Shown in pieces: positions 20,870 to 31,289 of a stretch of 64,000 bases of DNA. Both the position numbers and the translations under genes were made by a program. Source of the DNA: Chondrosia reniformis (lineage: Eukaryota > Porifera > Demospongiae > Chondrillida > Chondrillidae); NCBI GenBank assembly GCA_947172415.1, contig OX359190.1, forward strand, positions 4,712,001 to 4,776,000, in the 5' to 3' direction. The stretch's first letter is position 1; the number at the start of each line of letters is the position of its first letter. The notes beneath the pieces are model-generated. The model was not told the DNA's origin. It worked only from the letters and a program-made list of their open reading frames with translations, and did not search any database.

Positions 20870-21240
20870 TTACAAATTTTAGTGACCGCTAGGATAATCA
20901 CTATTTTAAATAGTATAGTGACAAGCTTTGAAATCCTCAACTACTGCTTAGAAAGTAGTAGTTGATACAGATCATCCAATTGCAAGGTAGAACACATGGC
21001 CTACCAATTACCGTTTCACACCTTTAGTATAGTCTGAAGATGATGTATCTGCATGACATATATCAACAAAGGTTCCAGTCTTAAAGGGGTCTCAGCTAAT
21101 AACCACAGCAGATTTGATTTACCTTGTGAGGGAGCTAAGAATACCGACGGTTGGTTGCATGCATTTGCATAATCAACAAGGTTTGAGACCATTTTATAAC
21201 TTGTACACAAGGACATAAAAGGCCAAGGCCTTCATATACT
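20870..21240 (+). repeat. Repeat E, copy E3
   Basis: Shares long blocks with 31600-31905 and 59880-60195 (ACATGGCCTACCAATTACC, GATGATGTATCTGCATG, AAAGGGGTCTCAGCTAATA, GGTTGCATGCATTTGCATAA). It also has a diverged relationship to 54800-55060 and to the large inverted repeat at 62.6-63.5 kb. It ends in a short palindrome around AAGGCCAAGGCCTT. Confidence 0.8.
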
Positions 21241-22300
21241 TATGTCACATGATGTCCCTATATATCTATATATACATCCTGTATCACAAACATCAGGAAT
21301 AGGAATGTGAAAATGAAAATAATATAAGCCAACTGCAGTACTTATATAGGAAGCATGAATGCTTCATACTACATCATAGGGTCTTCAAATATGTGTTTCG
21401 GCAGATATAAATCCTTCCGGTTGTGAACAAATTAGTAAAATGGTGGATTTAAAGAAGGGTAGTCTTTTAAGCGCTTTTAATAGATAATGCCATTATCTTG
21501 CTACCATGCCGACATTTTTAATTTTAAAAATGTCGGCATAATTTAATATTCACGCTAGGACAATTAATCAATAGAATAGAGTCTTTAGTAATTTTACTGT
21601 TGATTTTAGGTTAGAATATTGTTAACGTTTTAGGACGCCATTTTCTTCGGGCACATGTAGGCATTTGTGTCACGAACACCAGGCTATGACAATCTTTTTT
21701 AGAATCTCATAACAATGTAAGCATTAAATAAGCTTTGTAAATGTCTTTGAATTCTTTAGAAAATTCGACGAAATTACAATCCGTTATATAAATATTATGT
21801 TACTTACAGTGCTGATTAAAGAGCCATATTATATATGTGCGAATTGAGCGTAGAACACTACTTGTGCGAGTAAAATGTTACTCATGTTACTCATGTAAAA
21901 TGTCCAACGTGTTGACTAACAACTATTTGTAAGTGAAAATCGTATGTCAGGTATGATCTTCGAGAGCGACTGGCCGTTTAGCAGCAGAGCAAAGACATGT
22001 CTACCCCTTTATCTGGCTATTTACGGCAGTGCATTTTTAGTTTGTGGACGTAAGGACAGAGTATCTCCTCCATCGTCAGGATTCTACACGCAGAGAGAAG
22101 AGACACGACTCAAATAACTGTAAGAAAGTGTATCTTCCGCTTGGAGGAGCAGAATTGGCTAGAAGACAAGCCGTGATGTGGACGAGCTTCGAAAATAAGC
22201 AGTGAAATTGCAGAATACATGGACTAGCAGCTTGACGAAGTTGACGAGCTGTCCTCTGTCAAATTGCAACGCCTGTTGACACGAAAATTCGCTACAAACC
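21241..22300. other. No gene recognised; one short perfect palindrome
   Basis: The stretch 21507-21540 is a palindrome (ATGCCGACATTTTTAATT mirrored by AAAAATGTCGGCAT). Nothing else was identified. Confidence 0.5.
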
Positions 22301-22302
22301 GG

Positions 22303-23449
22303 TTTTGAAATCGCCCCAGTCGCTCTCTACCTCTGCTTCTACCTCTATCTCTGATTCTGGCTCTGCCTCCACACTTGATTCCTTTCCAGCACAACCACAG
22401 TGGGGGGTCTTTGGTTTAGGTGGGTTAGCATTCAGGAAGGGTGAGTGGAGGTAATGAGGAGCTGGTGTGGGATAGTGATGTATAGTAGGGGGTGGATAGT
22501 AGTGTGGTGTAGGAGGGGAGGAATAGTAGTGTGATGGAGAAGGGGAAGAATAGTAGTATAATGGAGAAGGGGAGGAATAGTAGTGTGATGCAGGATAGTA
22601 ATGAGGAGGGGGATGATGGGTGTGTGGTGCTGGAGGGTGTGGATAGGAGTGAGGAGTAGGAGGTGCATGGGCATTGGCATGATGTGCAGGAGGGGGATGG
22701 GCATAATCTGTAGGAGGGTGTGGGTGGTTGTGATGTGCAGGAGTATGCAGTGCAGAAATGTGACAATTGGTTGGTTGTGTATCAGATAAGGGTGAGGGAG
22801 GACTCAGAGAGCAATTGGACGGGGACTCAAAGAGTGATTGGAGGGAGTGAGTTGTGAGGAAGCAAGTACAGAAAAAAAAGCTGGGGAAGGTAAGGGGCGA
22901 CCAGGGAGAGCAGGTTCTTGAGTGTTGGTTACATCACTCAGGGGAGTAGCAGTATCATCAACTGCAGAATCCTCAATCTCTTCATCAATGCCATCTTCTT
23001 TGCACTTAATGTCCTCACAACCAGAAGAAGGGGATCCACTTTCTAGCCAAAGTGTTTTTTTATTGATGAAGGCAAGAGTAGAAAAGGAAAATAGAACCGT
23101 TTATTAGCCTCGACTCTATCATAATAGTACACGTTGCGTATACATAGCTATGCGTATACCTTCTCTGCTTTCTTCTTCTTTTTCGGATCTTTTCCTTTGT
23201 CCTGTCGTTTGCGCAGTGTGTTCTTAGGAGGCATCCATTCCAGAAGGTCGACAACCGTGCAGCGGAAGAGTCGTGTGTTTAGCTTCACGACGACCTCTTT
23301 CCCCACTGCGATCTTTCTGCGCTACCCCATGACATGTTTAACGTTAACGTTAACGTTAACATCAACTACTAAACTACTTCGTGGTGGATTTTGCCAGCAT
23401 CCTTCGACTCTAGCCACTTCACTGAAATCTCGTTGGCTTTCCTGGGCAT
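22303..23449 (-). pseudogene. Pro/His/Tyr-rich gene with an N-terminal module like the BEN-like protein
   Basis: ATG at 23449 opens MPRKANEISVKWLESKDAGK, IHHEVV, then stops. A (GTTAAC)n tract follows at 23338-23360. The frame KIAVGKEVVVKLNTRLFRCT then VVDLLEWMPPKN ends in a Lys-rich tail just before a possible GTATACG donor (~23160). After a TTGGCTAG acceptor (~23043) comes an acidic stretch (ESGSPSSGCEDIKCKEDGID). Across an eight-T run near 22875 the frame shifts into a long open reading without ATG: SDTQPTNCHISALHTPAHHN, repeated HYYSSPSP units, then HCGCAGKESSVEAEPESEIE and stop at ~22303. W-L...G-K-I followed by VGKEV...K parallels the N-terminus at 18859. It may be a related transposon-associated gene. 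Function unknown. Confidence 0.45.
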
Positions 23450-23849
23450 CTTAATTCGTTTCGAAAGGTACAATTTTGTTTTGGTTCACAGGTTCAAAGT
23501 TGTTACAATGATGTGTTAATATGCATGTCCATTTTACTCGCACGAGTAAAAATGTACACACACAAACCACATGCACGCTACATATGATTTGCTGGCTATG
23601 TATCTTTAATCGGTACAGTATATGATATAATCACATCAAGACTTAGTCTGATTACTTAACATAGTATATGTGACCTTCCTAGGAAATTTATGTATTCCAA
23701 GTCTAAACATTAAAATTGGAATTTTTGCCGATTTTGCAACTTGAATGCATAATACATCTTTTACAATTTTTTCTTCATGGCTATCTCCTTCCATTGCAGA
23801 GTAATTGTGAATTTAATTTTTAAGATCTGTACCATGGTGCGAATTTTAA

Positions 23850-23912
23850 TGATATTCATGAGCCAATGTTGAATATTCATGAATATCATAATTGTATTCA
23901 TTGGCTCATTAA
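23850..23912. repeat. Palindrome around GAATATTCATGAATATCA
   Basis: ATTCATGAGCCAATGTTG on the left is mirrored by ATTCATTGGCTCATTAAT on the right, with an inner self-complementary core. It may be a small foldback element. Confidence 0.5.
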
Positions 23913-24009
23913 TAATTCAACAGATGCTGTAGTTGAAAGTATAGAAAACAGCAGTTACTTTTATTGCGATTTTCTTTAATGTTATATTTGTAAATACTAC
24001 GTAGTTATA

Positions 24010-24425
24010 GTTATACCACACCACTGAGGTGTATATGGATTTTATACGTACGAGTCACGGGGGCGAGTACGTATAAAATCCCATGTACACCGAAGCACAG
24101 TGGTTTGAGTGATATATACTCCGTTGCTTCTTACTGTTATTTTAGCAAGACTTTCAGCATGGCTCATCTAGCGTCTGGTTGGTGTTGCTTAAACACTGAC
24201 GACTTCAAAGAATGCTCTTGCCCTGACTACTCCAACTGTCCTAAATGTAAGGAGAATTGTCCACCCTCCAAGTAGAAACGTCCTAGTTTACCATATTTGG
24301 GCAGGGATATAATAGGATTTAAGAAGCCTATGCAGTATATAGCTTCTTAAATCCTGTTATATCATGGTTACAAAATTTAAACACAGACGGTTGCCTCGGC
24401 AACAGAGTATATTCATCTATTTACA
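24010..24425 (+). repeat. Repeat H, copy H1 (uninterrupted)
   Basis: A ~400-bp unit. It begins with an inverted pair (GTGTATATGGATTTTATACG against CGTATAAAATCCCATGTACAC). A short Cys-rich ORF follows, then a hairpin (GGATTTAAGAAGC ... GCTTCTTAAATCC) and the end block GGTTACAAAATTTAAACAC and GGTTGCCTCGGCAACAGAG. The second copy, reversed and split by the Kolobok-like element, lies at 45447-45308 plus 41201-40970. Confidence 0.8.
24159..24275 (+). CDS. Short Cys-rich ORF in repeat H
   Basis: 38 codons from ATG at 24159. The peptide has eight Cys, including CC and ECSCPDYSNCPKCKENC, and could form a compact metal-binding or CXC-like knuckle. In copy H2 the start and most Cys codons are still visible, but a two-base deletion shifts the frame. 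Coding status is therefore uncertain; the length is short and no homologue is recalled. Confidence 0.3.
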   Translation: MAHLASGWCCLNTDDFKECSCPDYSNCPKCKENCPPSK

Positions 24426-24489
24426 TGTTTGCACTAAAAGAAATGTTTGGTAATATCTATTTTACTTAGACTAATTTTAAGAAGATCAT

Positions 24490-24763
24490 TTAGAGCTTCA
24501 AGGTGCAAGGCCTGATGCAGAACGCTTAGCAGGGATGCTGATAGGCTTAGGAATTCTGGGTTTAGGGCAAGTTAAATCTGCTGAAAGATTTGAAGAGCAA
24601 AATTGTCAAATGCGATCACATAGATACCACTGTCTCTCTGGGTCTAAACCCTCTGGAACAATTTCATCGGGAAAGGTCTCCAGTGGTATTGGATTACTAA
24701 GAATGCTCAATTCTTCTTGGGACCTATCAGTAGTTGTCTTGATAAATACCTTGCCGAGGTAGT
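24490..24763 (+). CDS. Possible exon of unknown protein
   Basis: After TTTTAAGAAG there is an open frame (DHLELQGARPDAERLAGMLI, GLGILGLGQVKSAERFEEQ) of about 90 codons ending at 24763. Composition looks coding-like, but no family is recognised and no downstream exon is obvious. Confidence 0.25.
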
Positions 24764-24979
24764 CATTGTTTACGTTAAACAACTACTAAACTACTTCGTG
24801 ATGGAAGCAATACTTCGGAATAAGTTCCTAAAAAACGCTGGCCAGTTAAAAACATGACTAGCTGTTCATCATTAAGGCCTCAAATACGTTGCACCTGATT
24901 GGCACCAATATGTGATGAATTCAAAACAACTTTCTTTAAGCAACCCATTGTATCAACTCTAGTTGTTGGATAGAGCTTC

Positions 24980-26540
24980 TTAATCAGACCAAAATGCCTT
25001 TCTGGAGCAAATTAATGTGCCCTGGTAGCATAAATGATAATGTAATGGAGTGATGTTTGCCTTGCAAGATCCTCCACTGTATATATTGAATGCTGGCATT
25101 GTTCTTATTCTGCCCAACACAGGTATCTGCATGTAGAAAGATATATTTGTGCTTGATGGCCGTATTCTCTAGAGAATGATGAAATAAACTGACTGTGATG
25201 TTAGCACCCTTTCCGACATTGTCTGCTTCTTCAATTAAGTAGTTCGTTTGCAACCCAAGACGTTTGCAACAGACACCAAATATTTGGTATTTCCATGCTG
25301 AGAGAAAGTATGCTGGGCCTGGTTGCAGAGGATTATTAGGAAAGTGCACCTGTATACAAAATCATAGGAATAATGCATCGGGAACCTCCTGGGGTCTAAC
25401 ACCGCAATTTCATCTGCCTTCAAGTAAGCTTCTCTGCAATCGCTGATCTGCTGGTTGTATACCCCCTCTCTTAACCAATTCGAGATGGCTAACATATTCC
25501 TGCAAATTTGTAGTTTTCTCCTCCTCTGAAAGAAGGCCTACCTTGAGAACTTTGAAGACAATTTCTGGCAATCAAAAATGAAGTCATCTGCTGGTTTCAT
25601 AGTTAGTATGTGTACTCTTAAATCCTTCCATGTTTAGTAAAACTTCAATTTTCCTACAAATACCTCCTGACTACACTGGCAACTTTTCTTATACTCCCTG
25701 TATATTCTGGCCTTTGACATATCTGTTGGTAGCAGTAGTAAACTACTGTCTTTGTGTAATGGGAGCCTTACAGGTAGGGACATTGCATGTGAGGTGGTTA
25801 TGTTGTCATTAACTTGCAGATTTCGTTTAATTGCGCTAAGGAGCAAGCATTTGATGGCAATCCTTTGACATTACCATGTGTCCTTTCTACAATGCATTTT
25901 TCATCAACATGGTGGCATAGTGTTACTAATTTCTGTATTGAGATCTTGTGGAAGAAAAGAAACATTGACTGGGAAATTTTCTTCCCTCGGAACATTAATG
26001 TGGTGAAAGGTCTGAAATTATCCCTATTGCCTTTATAGCTAGTTGGGATGCAATCTTTGTTAGTTCGCAAGGCATGCAGTTGTCCCAAGACCGCCAAGTC
26101 AAACTGGTTAGAGGAAAGCTGAGCACAATTGTTTCTGTTATCTGAAATGACAGCCTTACTAAACAGGTTACTACTGGGAAACTTTTGGGGACCCAAAGTA
26201 CACTCACTGCATATCTGAATAAAATCTTCAACTTCACTCACTTCTTCTAAATCTTCAGAGCTACTTTCTATACCAACAGTAGCTGTTTCCAAATTTCCTT
26301 CTGATAGGGGATTTTCAGAACTCGTTCCAATAAACAATTCAGAGCCTTTGTCATAATCAATGGAAGATTCATGTAGTGTAGAATCTAACAGAACATATTC
26401 GCTATTCTGAAGGTCAATTGAAGTTCCCCCTACTTCTTCACCATCCTCATCTTCAAAAAAACTGGTATTAAAGATTCATCAGCCTCCTCGAATTCCTTCT
26501 CTAACATTTCAAGAACTATGTTTAAGTTGCGATGAGACAT
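24980..26540 (-). pseudogene. Transposon-associated protein of the GPxYFL/HADNCxGQNKN family
   Basis: ATG at 26540 starts MSHRNLNIVLEMLEKEFEE. After a one-base loss in a T-run (~26460), an acidic region leads into QFDLAVLGQLHALRTNKDCI, ERTHGNVKGLPSNACSL, then shifted pieces KPADDFIFDCQK (a WVCQ-like site). Next come YSYDFVYRC, HFPNNPLQPGPAYFL, IFGVCC, ADNVGKGANITVSLFHHSLE and LHADTCVGQNKNNASIQY, and the run ends ITLSFMLPGHINLL. The G-K-G-A-N...LHAD-C.GQNKN...FM/L.GH order belongs to a widespread uncharacterised family in animal genomes, thought to be transposase-derived; the acidic residues in LHAD and the GH motif may be catalytic. At least five frame breaks. It is related in layout to the gene at 19.1-20.4 kb. 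Confidence 0.6.
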
Positions 26541-26602
26541 TTCAATTCATATTGCTCTATACAAATGTCATACTAACTCGGGACAAAAACCAGAAGAAAG
26601 AG

Positions 26603-26644
26603 CACTCTTTAAGGAACAAAATAAGTTTTGTTCCTTAAAGAGTT
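26603..26644. repeat. Perfect 17-bp-arm hairpin
   Basis: CTCTTTAAGGAACAAAA, a short loop, then TTTTGTTCCTTAAAGAG. It lies just upstream of the previous gene's start and could be a foldback scar or a transcript hairpin. Confidence 0.7.
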
Positions 26645-26939
26645 TACTCAATTTCTATTAGATGTGAATGATTACGATGTATTTTGTGACTACCACTCTT
26701 ACCCATTTATGTTTTTTGCCTGTCTTGAAAATTTTACGATGCAACCTCGAATACATAAAATCCTGTGGAAGGTCACATATGTAGTCTTGAATATCGATGT
26801 GCCTACTGTCAAGTAGGTCAGACAAAATTTGTAAAGACAGAACGAATAATGTTTTTTGTAAGACAATTATGACTTTCCTGTAGTGAGTAATATCAATATT
26901 GAGGGAGAAAAGTTTGATTTGTATCTTAACAGGCATTGA

Positions 26940-28230
26940 TTCAATTTTCGTGTACTTAATGATAAGTCAATATAATATCAAATGGTAAAACAGTTAACTT
27001 CGAAGTATCATATACATTGGCAAGGTATATACATGTTAAAATTAGTTGCAGTTAGTGCATTGTATAGTTTTGGTAATGTACCTATATACTTTAATTTTTA
27101 AGCTTGGCTTGTAACTTTGAACCACCGAATTATTAGGTGTACTGGCAGCAATTGGGGAGAGTTGTAGTAGCTGATTTTGCAGCTGCTCTTTTTAAACATA
27201 TGGTTTCTTCAATTAGCCCTCTCATTTGTGCCATACTTTATTGTAATAGAGTTGTGACTTCTTCATTAGAGGATAGCAAATCCGGGGTAGCAGACATGAT
27301 GCCAATCTAATGTTCAAACAATTGCTCACTGCTTCTTCAAAAAGGGAGATTCAACTTAACCGACTTTACTGCGCTTTCCAGTTTTCATATCAATGAAATC
27401 ATTAGGATTAGAGCACAAAAACTGCTGAAACATTAATATCACGAGCTCCACGAATGAAGCCACTCCTTAATAAACCTCTAAATGCACTTTAGTAGCATTC
27501 ATGACCTACAAAATGTATAACAATAGAATATGTTAACACTAATATAGGAATGATTAAACTGTAGTCCCTCCATTTTAAACTTCTCCATGCATTTCAAAGT
27601 ATCGGTAGCATCCATGACCTACAAAATGTATAACAACAGAATATGTTAACACTAATTTAGGAATGATTTAACTGTACAATGGTCTAAACCTATTCCAACT
27701 AAGGAGTTAACGGTAAGAGTTATGTATATCCTGCATATAGAGTACCATTGGTCCAGAATCCGGGATATCCAAAATATTTGGGTAATTGCACTTGGTACCC
27801 CAGTATATGCTGGGAGTGGCTAATGACATTTATGTACAGGCTTACTGTTGTACTACATTTAATCTCTAGGTTACCTAGTAACAGTGCAGATACGGTTGCT
27901 TTAGTAATGTTATTAAGTACATCATACTCATACCTTCAAGCATGCAAGCTGATTATAAGGCATTATATCACTGTATCTCTTAAATGTATGTTGCTATTAA
28001 TATGTAGCCCAATCACTAGGTAGTGGAACATTTGCCACATCCTACAAAGTAATTGTTAGCTCAACCTTGTGTGCTGTAAAGGTATTCAAGAGTGGTAGCA
28101 ATACTGTAATGCTGTCACAAAAGAGGCTTTAATAGCTGAGAAACTTTGTACGGGACCCCCTCACCTACCACTCTATTTTGGAATATATTTCCAAGAATGC
28201 CATATTTAGTGTATAAGTACTATCATTTTC
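26940..28230. other. Unassigned, containing a ~110-bp tandem duplication
   Basis: No protein recognised. A block with CATGACCTACAAAATGTATA ... GTTAACACTAAT occurs at about 27500-27566 and again at 27615-27676, differing at few positions. The stretches before it (AGTAGCATT / CGGTAGCATC) are also similar, giving a period near 110 bp. Confidence 0.6.
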
Positions 28231-28253
28231 ATGGTTGAGTACTTACTTTTCAG

Positions 28254-28613
28254 ACATTACTTCAGGGAGACAGAATTACCTTAGAAAAAAGCATCAACGA
28301 CAAGCAGTGGTTATTCATTGTCAATGGCATATGCTCAGCTTTGGACTTCATTCATGGCTGTCAATGCTTGCACAATGACATAAATGTAGACAACAAATCC
28401 TTTCCGATGTATCCCCTAGTAATCATAAAATGTCTTCTATCCTCATTGACTTTGGAAAAGCTTGCTCAGTTAAAAAGTACAACTTTAATGTCAAAGGGCA
28501 AAATGAATACAAGTAGTATCACTCACATCTGGCACTAGAGCTAATAGAGGGTAGAGTATTCCAGAGTTACAATACATACATCTATTCATTTGGTAAAAGT
28601 ACTAAAATGCATT
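28254..28613 (+). pseudogene. Protein kinase catalytic-domain fragment
   Basis: An acceptor (ACTTTTCAG, ends 28253) is followed by ITLEKSINDKQWLFIVNGIC then SALDFIHGCQCLHNDINVDN. A two-base disturbance near 28398 leads to ILSDVSPSNHKMSSILIDFG then KACSVKKY. A TAG at about 28514 interrupts, and the frame continues YHSHLALELIEGRVFQ and TYIYSFGKST. This spans kinase subdomains VI-B (HND loop; the usual HxDLKxxN is HNDINVDN), VII (DFG), VIII (APE changed to ALE) and IX (IYSFG). The N-lobe is absent. It is the only host-type enzyme seen and is clearly dead or a stray exon. Confidence 0.75.
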
Positions 28614-28862
28614 AAAATGGTATGTTCAGTTTCTTCAATTACCAATGCCACTGCAGACTGTTTGAATAGCAATCCTCTAAAATGGCCTAATGCAAGTGGC
28701 TTGAGCAGTACATTTAAACTTTTATTAACAAACCAGTGAGGATCTGGACCGTTTGTTGAACGAAAACTTATGACAGATGCAAACTCATTAGTTTAGGCAC
28801 AGAATTATGAACTTCCCTTGTAAGCAAATTAAAGTAACTGGACGCATCTACGCCATGGTCCT

Positions 28863-29400
28863 TTGTACCACCATATGCAGCAACATGCTTTTGTATTACC
28901 CGTACTCACATACAACTGTGGAACCTGGGGCCTTAGACAAACTGAGATTGAATCCTTAGATGCTTTTCACCGTAGGCAGCTACGATACATCATCGGAGTG
29001 TTCTACCCAAACCACATCTCCAATGCCAAGCTCTATACACGGTGCCAAGCCGACCCAATTTCTGCAATAGCCAAGAAAGCCAGGTGGAGGCTGTTAGGTC
29101 ACATCCTTCGATTGCCCATTGACATACCAGCCAATATTGCCATGACAACATACTTTGAATCTAGGAGGTTACATGGAAGGGTTGGAACACCACGAACAAC
29201 ACTGCCAGTGGTACTAAATAGAGATCTCAAAGAAGCAGGAATGAAACAATGCCTACAATCAAAAGAAGACTTAGAGGAGCTACGGCAAAAGGCAATAGAT
29301 GGAGACTTATTCAATGAACTAGTAGATACTGTAGCTAAATCAACACAAGCGCTGACATAGTGCAAAAGTGAACTTATTGTTATTATTATATGCAACACTA
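28863..29400 (+). mobile_element. LINE 3' end (ORF2 C-terminal region)
   Basis: The 165-codon frame at 28863-29360 reads VLPVLTYNCGTWGLRQTEIE, LDAFHRRQLRYIIGV, ARWRLLGHILRLPIDIPANI and RVGTPRTTLP. This is the conserved post-RT region of a non-LTR element (AFHRRQLR...RWRLLGHILR). The frame is open to its natural end, followed after 20 bp by a TTATTGTTATTATTAT tail at 29377. The RT core is absent, as in a typical 5'-truncated LINE insertion. Confidence 0.8.
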
Positions 29401-29746
29401 ATATCACAAGAACATATAGTAGAAAGAGCACATGACAGCCTTTTTCTTGAAACTTTTGCCCATGGGAAAGAGTTGCTACCAGGTTGAAAAGTACAGGCAT
29501 ACCTGGGCTTTCTTTGGAAATGACTCTCTGTCGTGGTAACTCTCTATACTGTGACTACTGCTACTAATACTTGAACTACTTTCCATGTGCATAACACAAA
29601 GTTAACGTTACAATACTAATTGTAACGTAAGCAATTGCATGAATGTCTGAATTAATACGCATGGAAAACGTTATGCAACGTTCTCATACGCAATTTTGTT
29701 TGACTCTTGCATAATGTTAATGTTGTGTCATATGTGTGAACCAAGC

Positions 29747-30224
29747 TTTATTAGGGGCTGCCACAGGCAGGCCCTTATATTGTTTTCATTTACGATTTCT
29801 TTGTATGGCTTCATGTTACGGAAAGATATATACATATATATTATTGTAACTTGCGTTGTATATATATATAGATTACCTTAGTATATTGTAACTTGCACTG
29901 TATATATCTATACATATAATACGGGTTCATACGCAACTATTATAACACTTATTTATATGTCGCTATATGTATAATACGAGTTCATACGCAACTATTGTAA
30001 CACTTACTTTATACGTCAATATATCGTTTTTGCAAATGGTGGCATTAAGGAAGCTTTAGTTAACGAGGCTTTTCCATTGTTATTTATAAAGTTCAGGACA
30101 CATAAGCGTCCTCAATCGTTAGGATTACGTATATATATATTAAAGCTCAATGATGCGGCCAAGTACTTCGAGTTAATTCAGGGAGGGCGGTAGCCCCACG
30201 AGTTTTCAAACTCGAAATACTTGT
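29747..30224 (+). repeat. Family A short element, copy A4, with an inserted repeat F end
   Basis: 5' hairpin GGGGCTGCCAC/GGCAGGCCC, two leader repeats, ATG with MVALRKL-stop, 3' GTAGCCCCACGAG and hairpin ending ATACTTG. It is longer than other copies because the (AT)n region holds TTGTAACTTGC-TGTATATA blocks and GATTACCTTAGTATATTG, which are the terminal motifs of repeat F. Confidence 0.8.
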
Positions 30225-30529
30225 TCAATTACTGTGAAATCCGAGTTTAGCTTTAGTTTTCGATAAATTCATCTGAGCTGCTGCTAGTCCTTTCAAAAAT
30301 CCGAGTAATAGGACAAAGTCTGAAACTTTGGCAGCACTGTATATCAGAGTGTAAGGTAGTACTCCCTAAGTAGGGAAGGCCAACAAAAGAAATGGCCGCC
30401 CTATCCAATGTATTATTAATTAACACCTCAAAAATCAACAATGCTAGGATTTTCAGTTGCATTTTTTGAATGCTTTTCTAAATGCCGAAACATGTTTCGA
30501 TGCTCTACAACCTTCACAAAGTGGTTAAA
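30225..30529. other. Unassigned
   Basis: Overlapping short ORFs on both strands. No domain and no repeat match recognised. Confidence 0.4.
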
Positions 30530-30953
30530 CCAAAATGGACCAAATTCCTCATTTTTTCTTCTTTTTTCAAAACAGCTAGCGCTAACATGCGAACTTACGC
30601 AGGTACATACAAGTATTCAATTGTCATTAATGTTTCCAAACTAGGGAATAGGCTACCCTAGATTTCAACGCACTTTATCCGAAGCGTGTTACTTTTGAAG
30701 GTGCCAAATTTACGGCCTCTTTGAACGCCATTTTTTAATTAAGATTCCAATTCTCTGTATATAAAGAGGTGACTCAAGTTAAAAAAATTGGTGGTACTGC
30801 TGACCCCTGCAATCGTATTACTTATTTGCTTGGTAGGGCTTGTATACAGTCGCAATCTTAACGATGATGGAGCCTTTAATATCCTAAACTAAATGTTACA
30901 AAAACGGTAGAAAACTCAGTTGACAAATTTGGGGCCTTTCTGGATGCCATTTG
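30530..30953 (+). repeat. Repeat D, copy D2
   Basis: Direct copy of 11650-12080 over its full length; both copies end next to a family B terminus. Confidence 0.8.
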
Positions 30954-31040
30954 TTGGGGCACAGGCGCCCCTATATCGTTTTCAGAAATTATGTTAACGT
31001 ATGGCTTCCTGTTCATAATCTTGTATATATATATATATGT
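30952..31040 (+). repeat. Family B element, 5' end only (B2)
   Basis: TTGTTGGGGCACAGGCGCCCC followed by the family B leader (CAGAAATTATGTTAACGTAT, GGCTTCCTG). It stops at the MITE at 31043, and no B sequence resumes after it. Confidence 0.75.
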
Positions 31041-31042
31041 GT

Positions 31043-31283
31043 GTGAGCGCCGCCAGTAGAAATCGCAGAAAATGGCCTCAGGTATTTATGGAAAATAGCC
31101 ATCATATTTTTTATACTGTAAAATTTAAACGGTACGATTTTAATTGACCATATCCCCTTCATAAAAAAAGAGATTTCATTCAAACTTGTTACAAACGTTC
31201 TCTAAGGGCCATAAAGACATTTGCTGAGAAAAAGTCAGTTTCTGTTGGGGCCATTTTCTGCAATTTCTACTGGCGGCGCTCAC
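31043..31283. mobile_element. MITE with ~34-bp inverted repeats, probable TA target
   Basis: Left end GTGAGCGCCGCCAGTAGAAA, right end its reverse complement finishing GGCGGCGCTCAC. The complementarity extends to GCAGAAAATGGC with one mismatch. Total 241 bp, surrounded by TATATA. The interior has no ORF. Confidence 0.85.
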
Positions 31284-31289
31284 ATATAT

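Noticed and set aside
22425-22789. Ser/Pro/Leu- and Met/Arg-rich ORFs on both strands at 22.4-22.8 kb
   Set aside because: Shadows of a skewed low-complexity stretch. The third minus-strand frame without ATG has the more protein-like composition.
23338-23360. (GTTAAC)n tract as a telomere-like repeat
   Set aside because: Only about three to four units, interior position, and not a known animal telomere unit.
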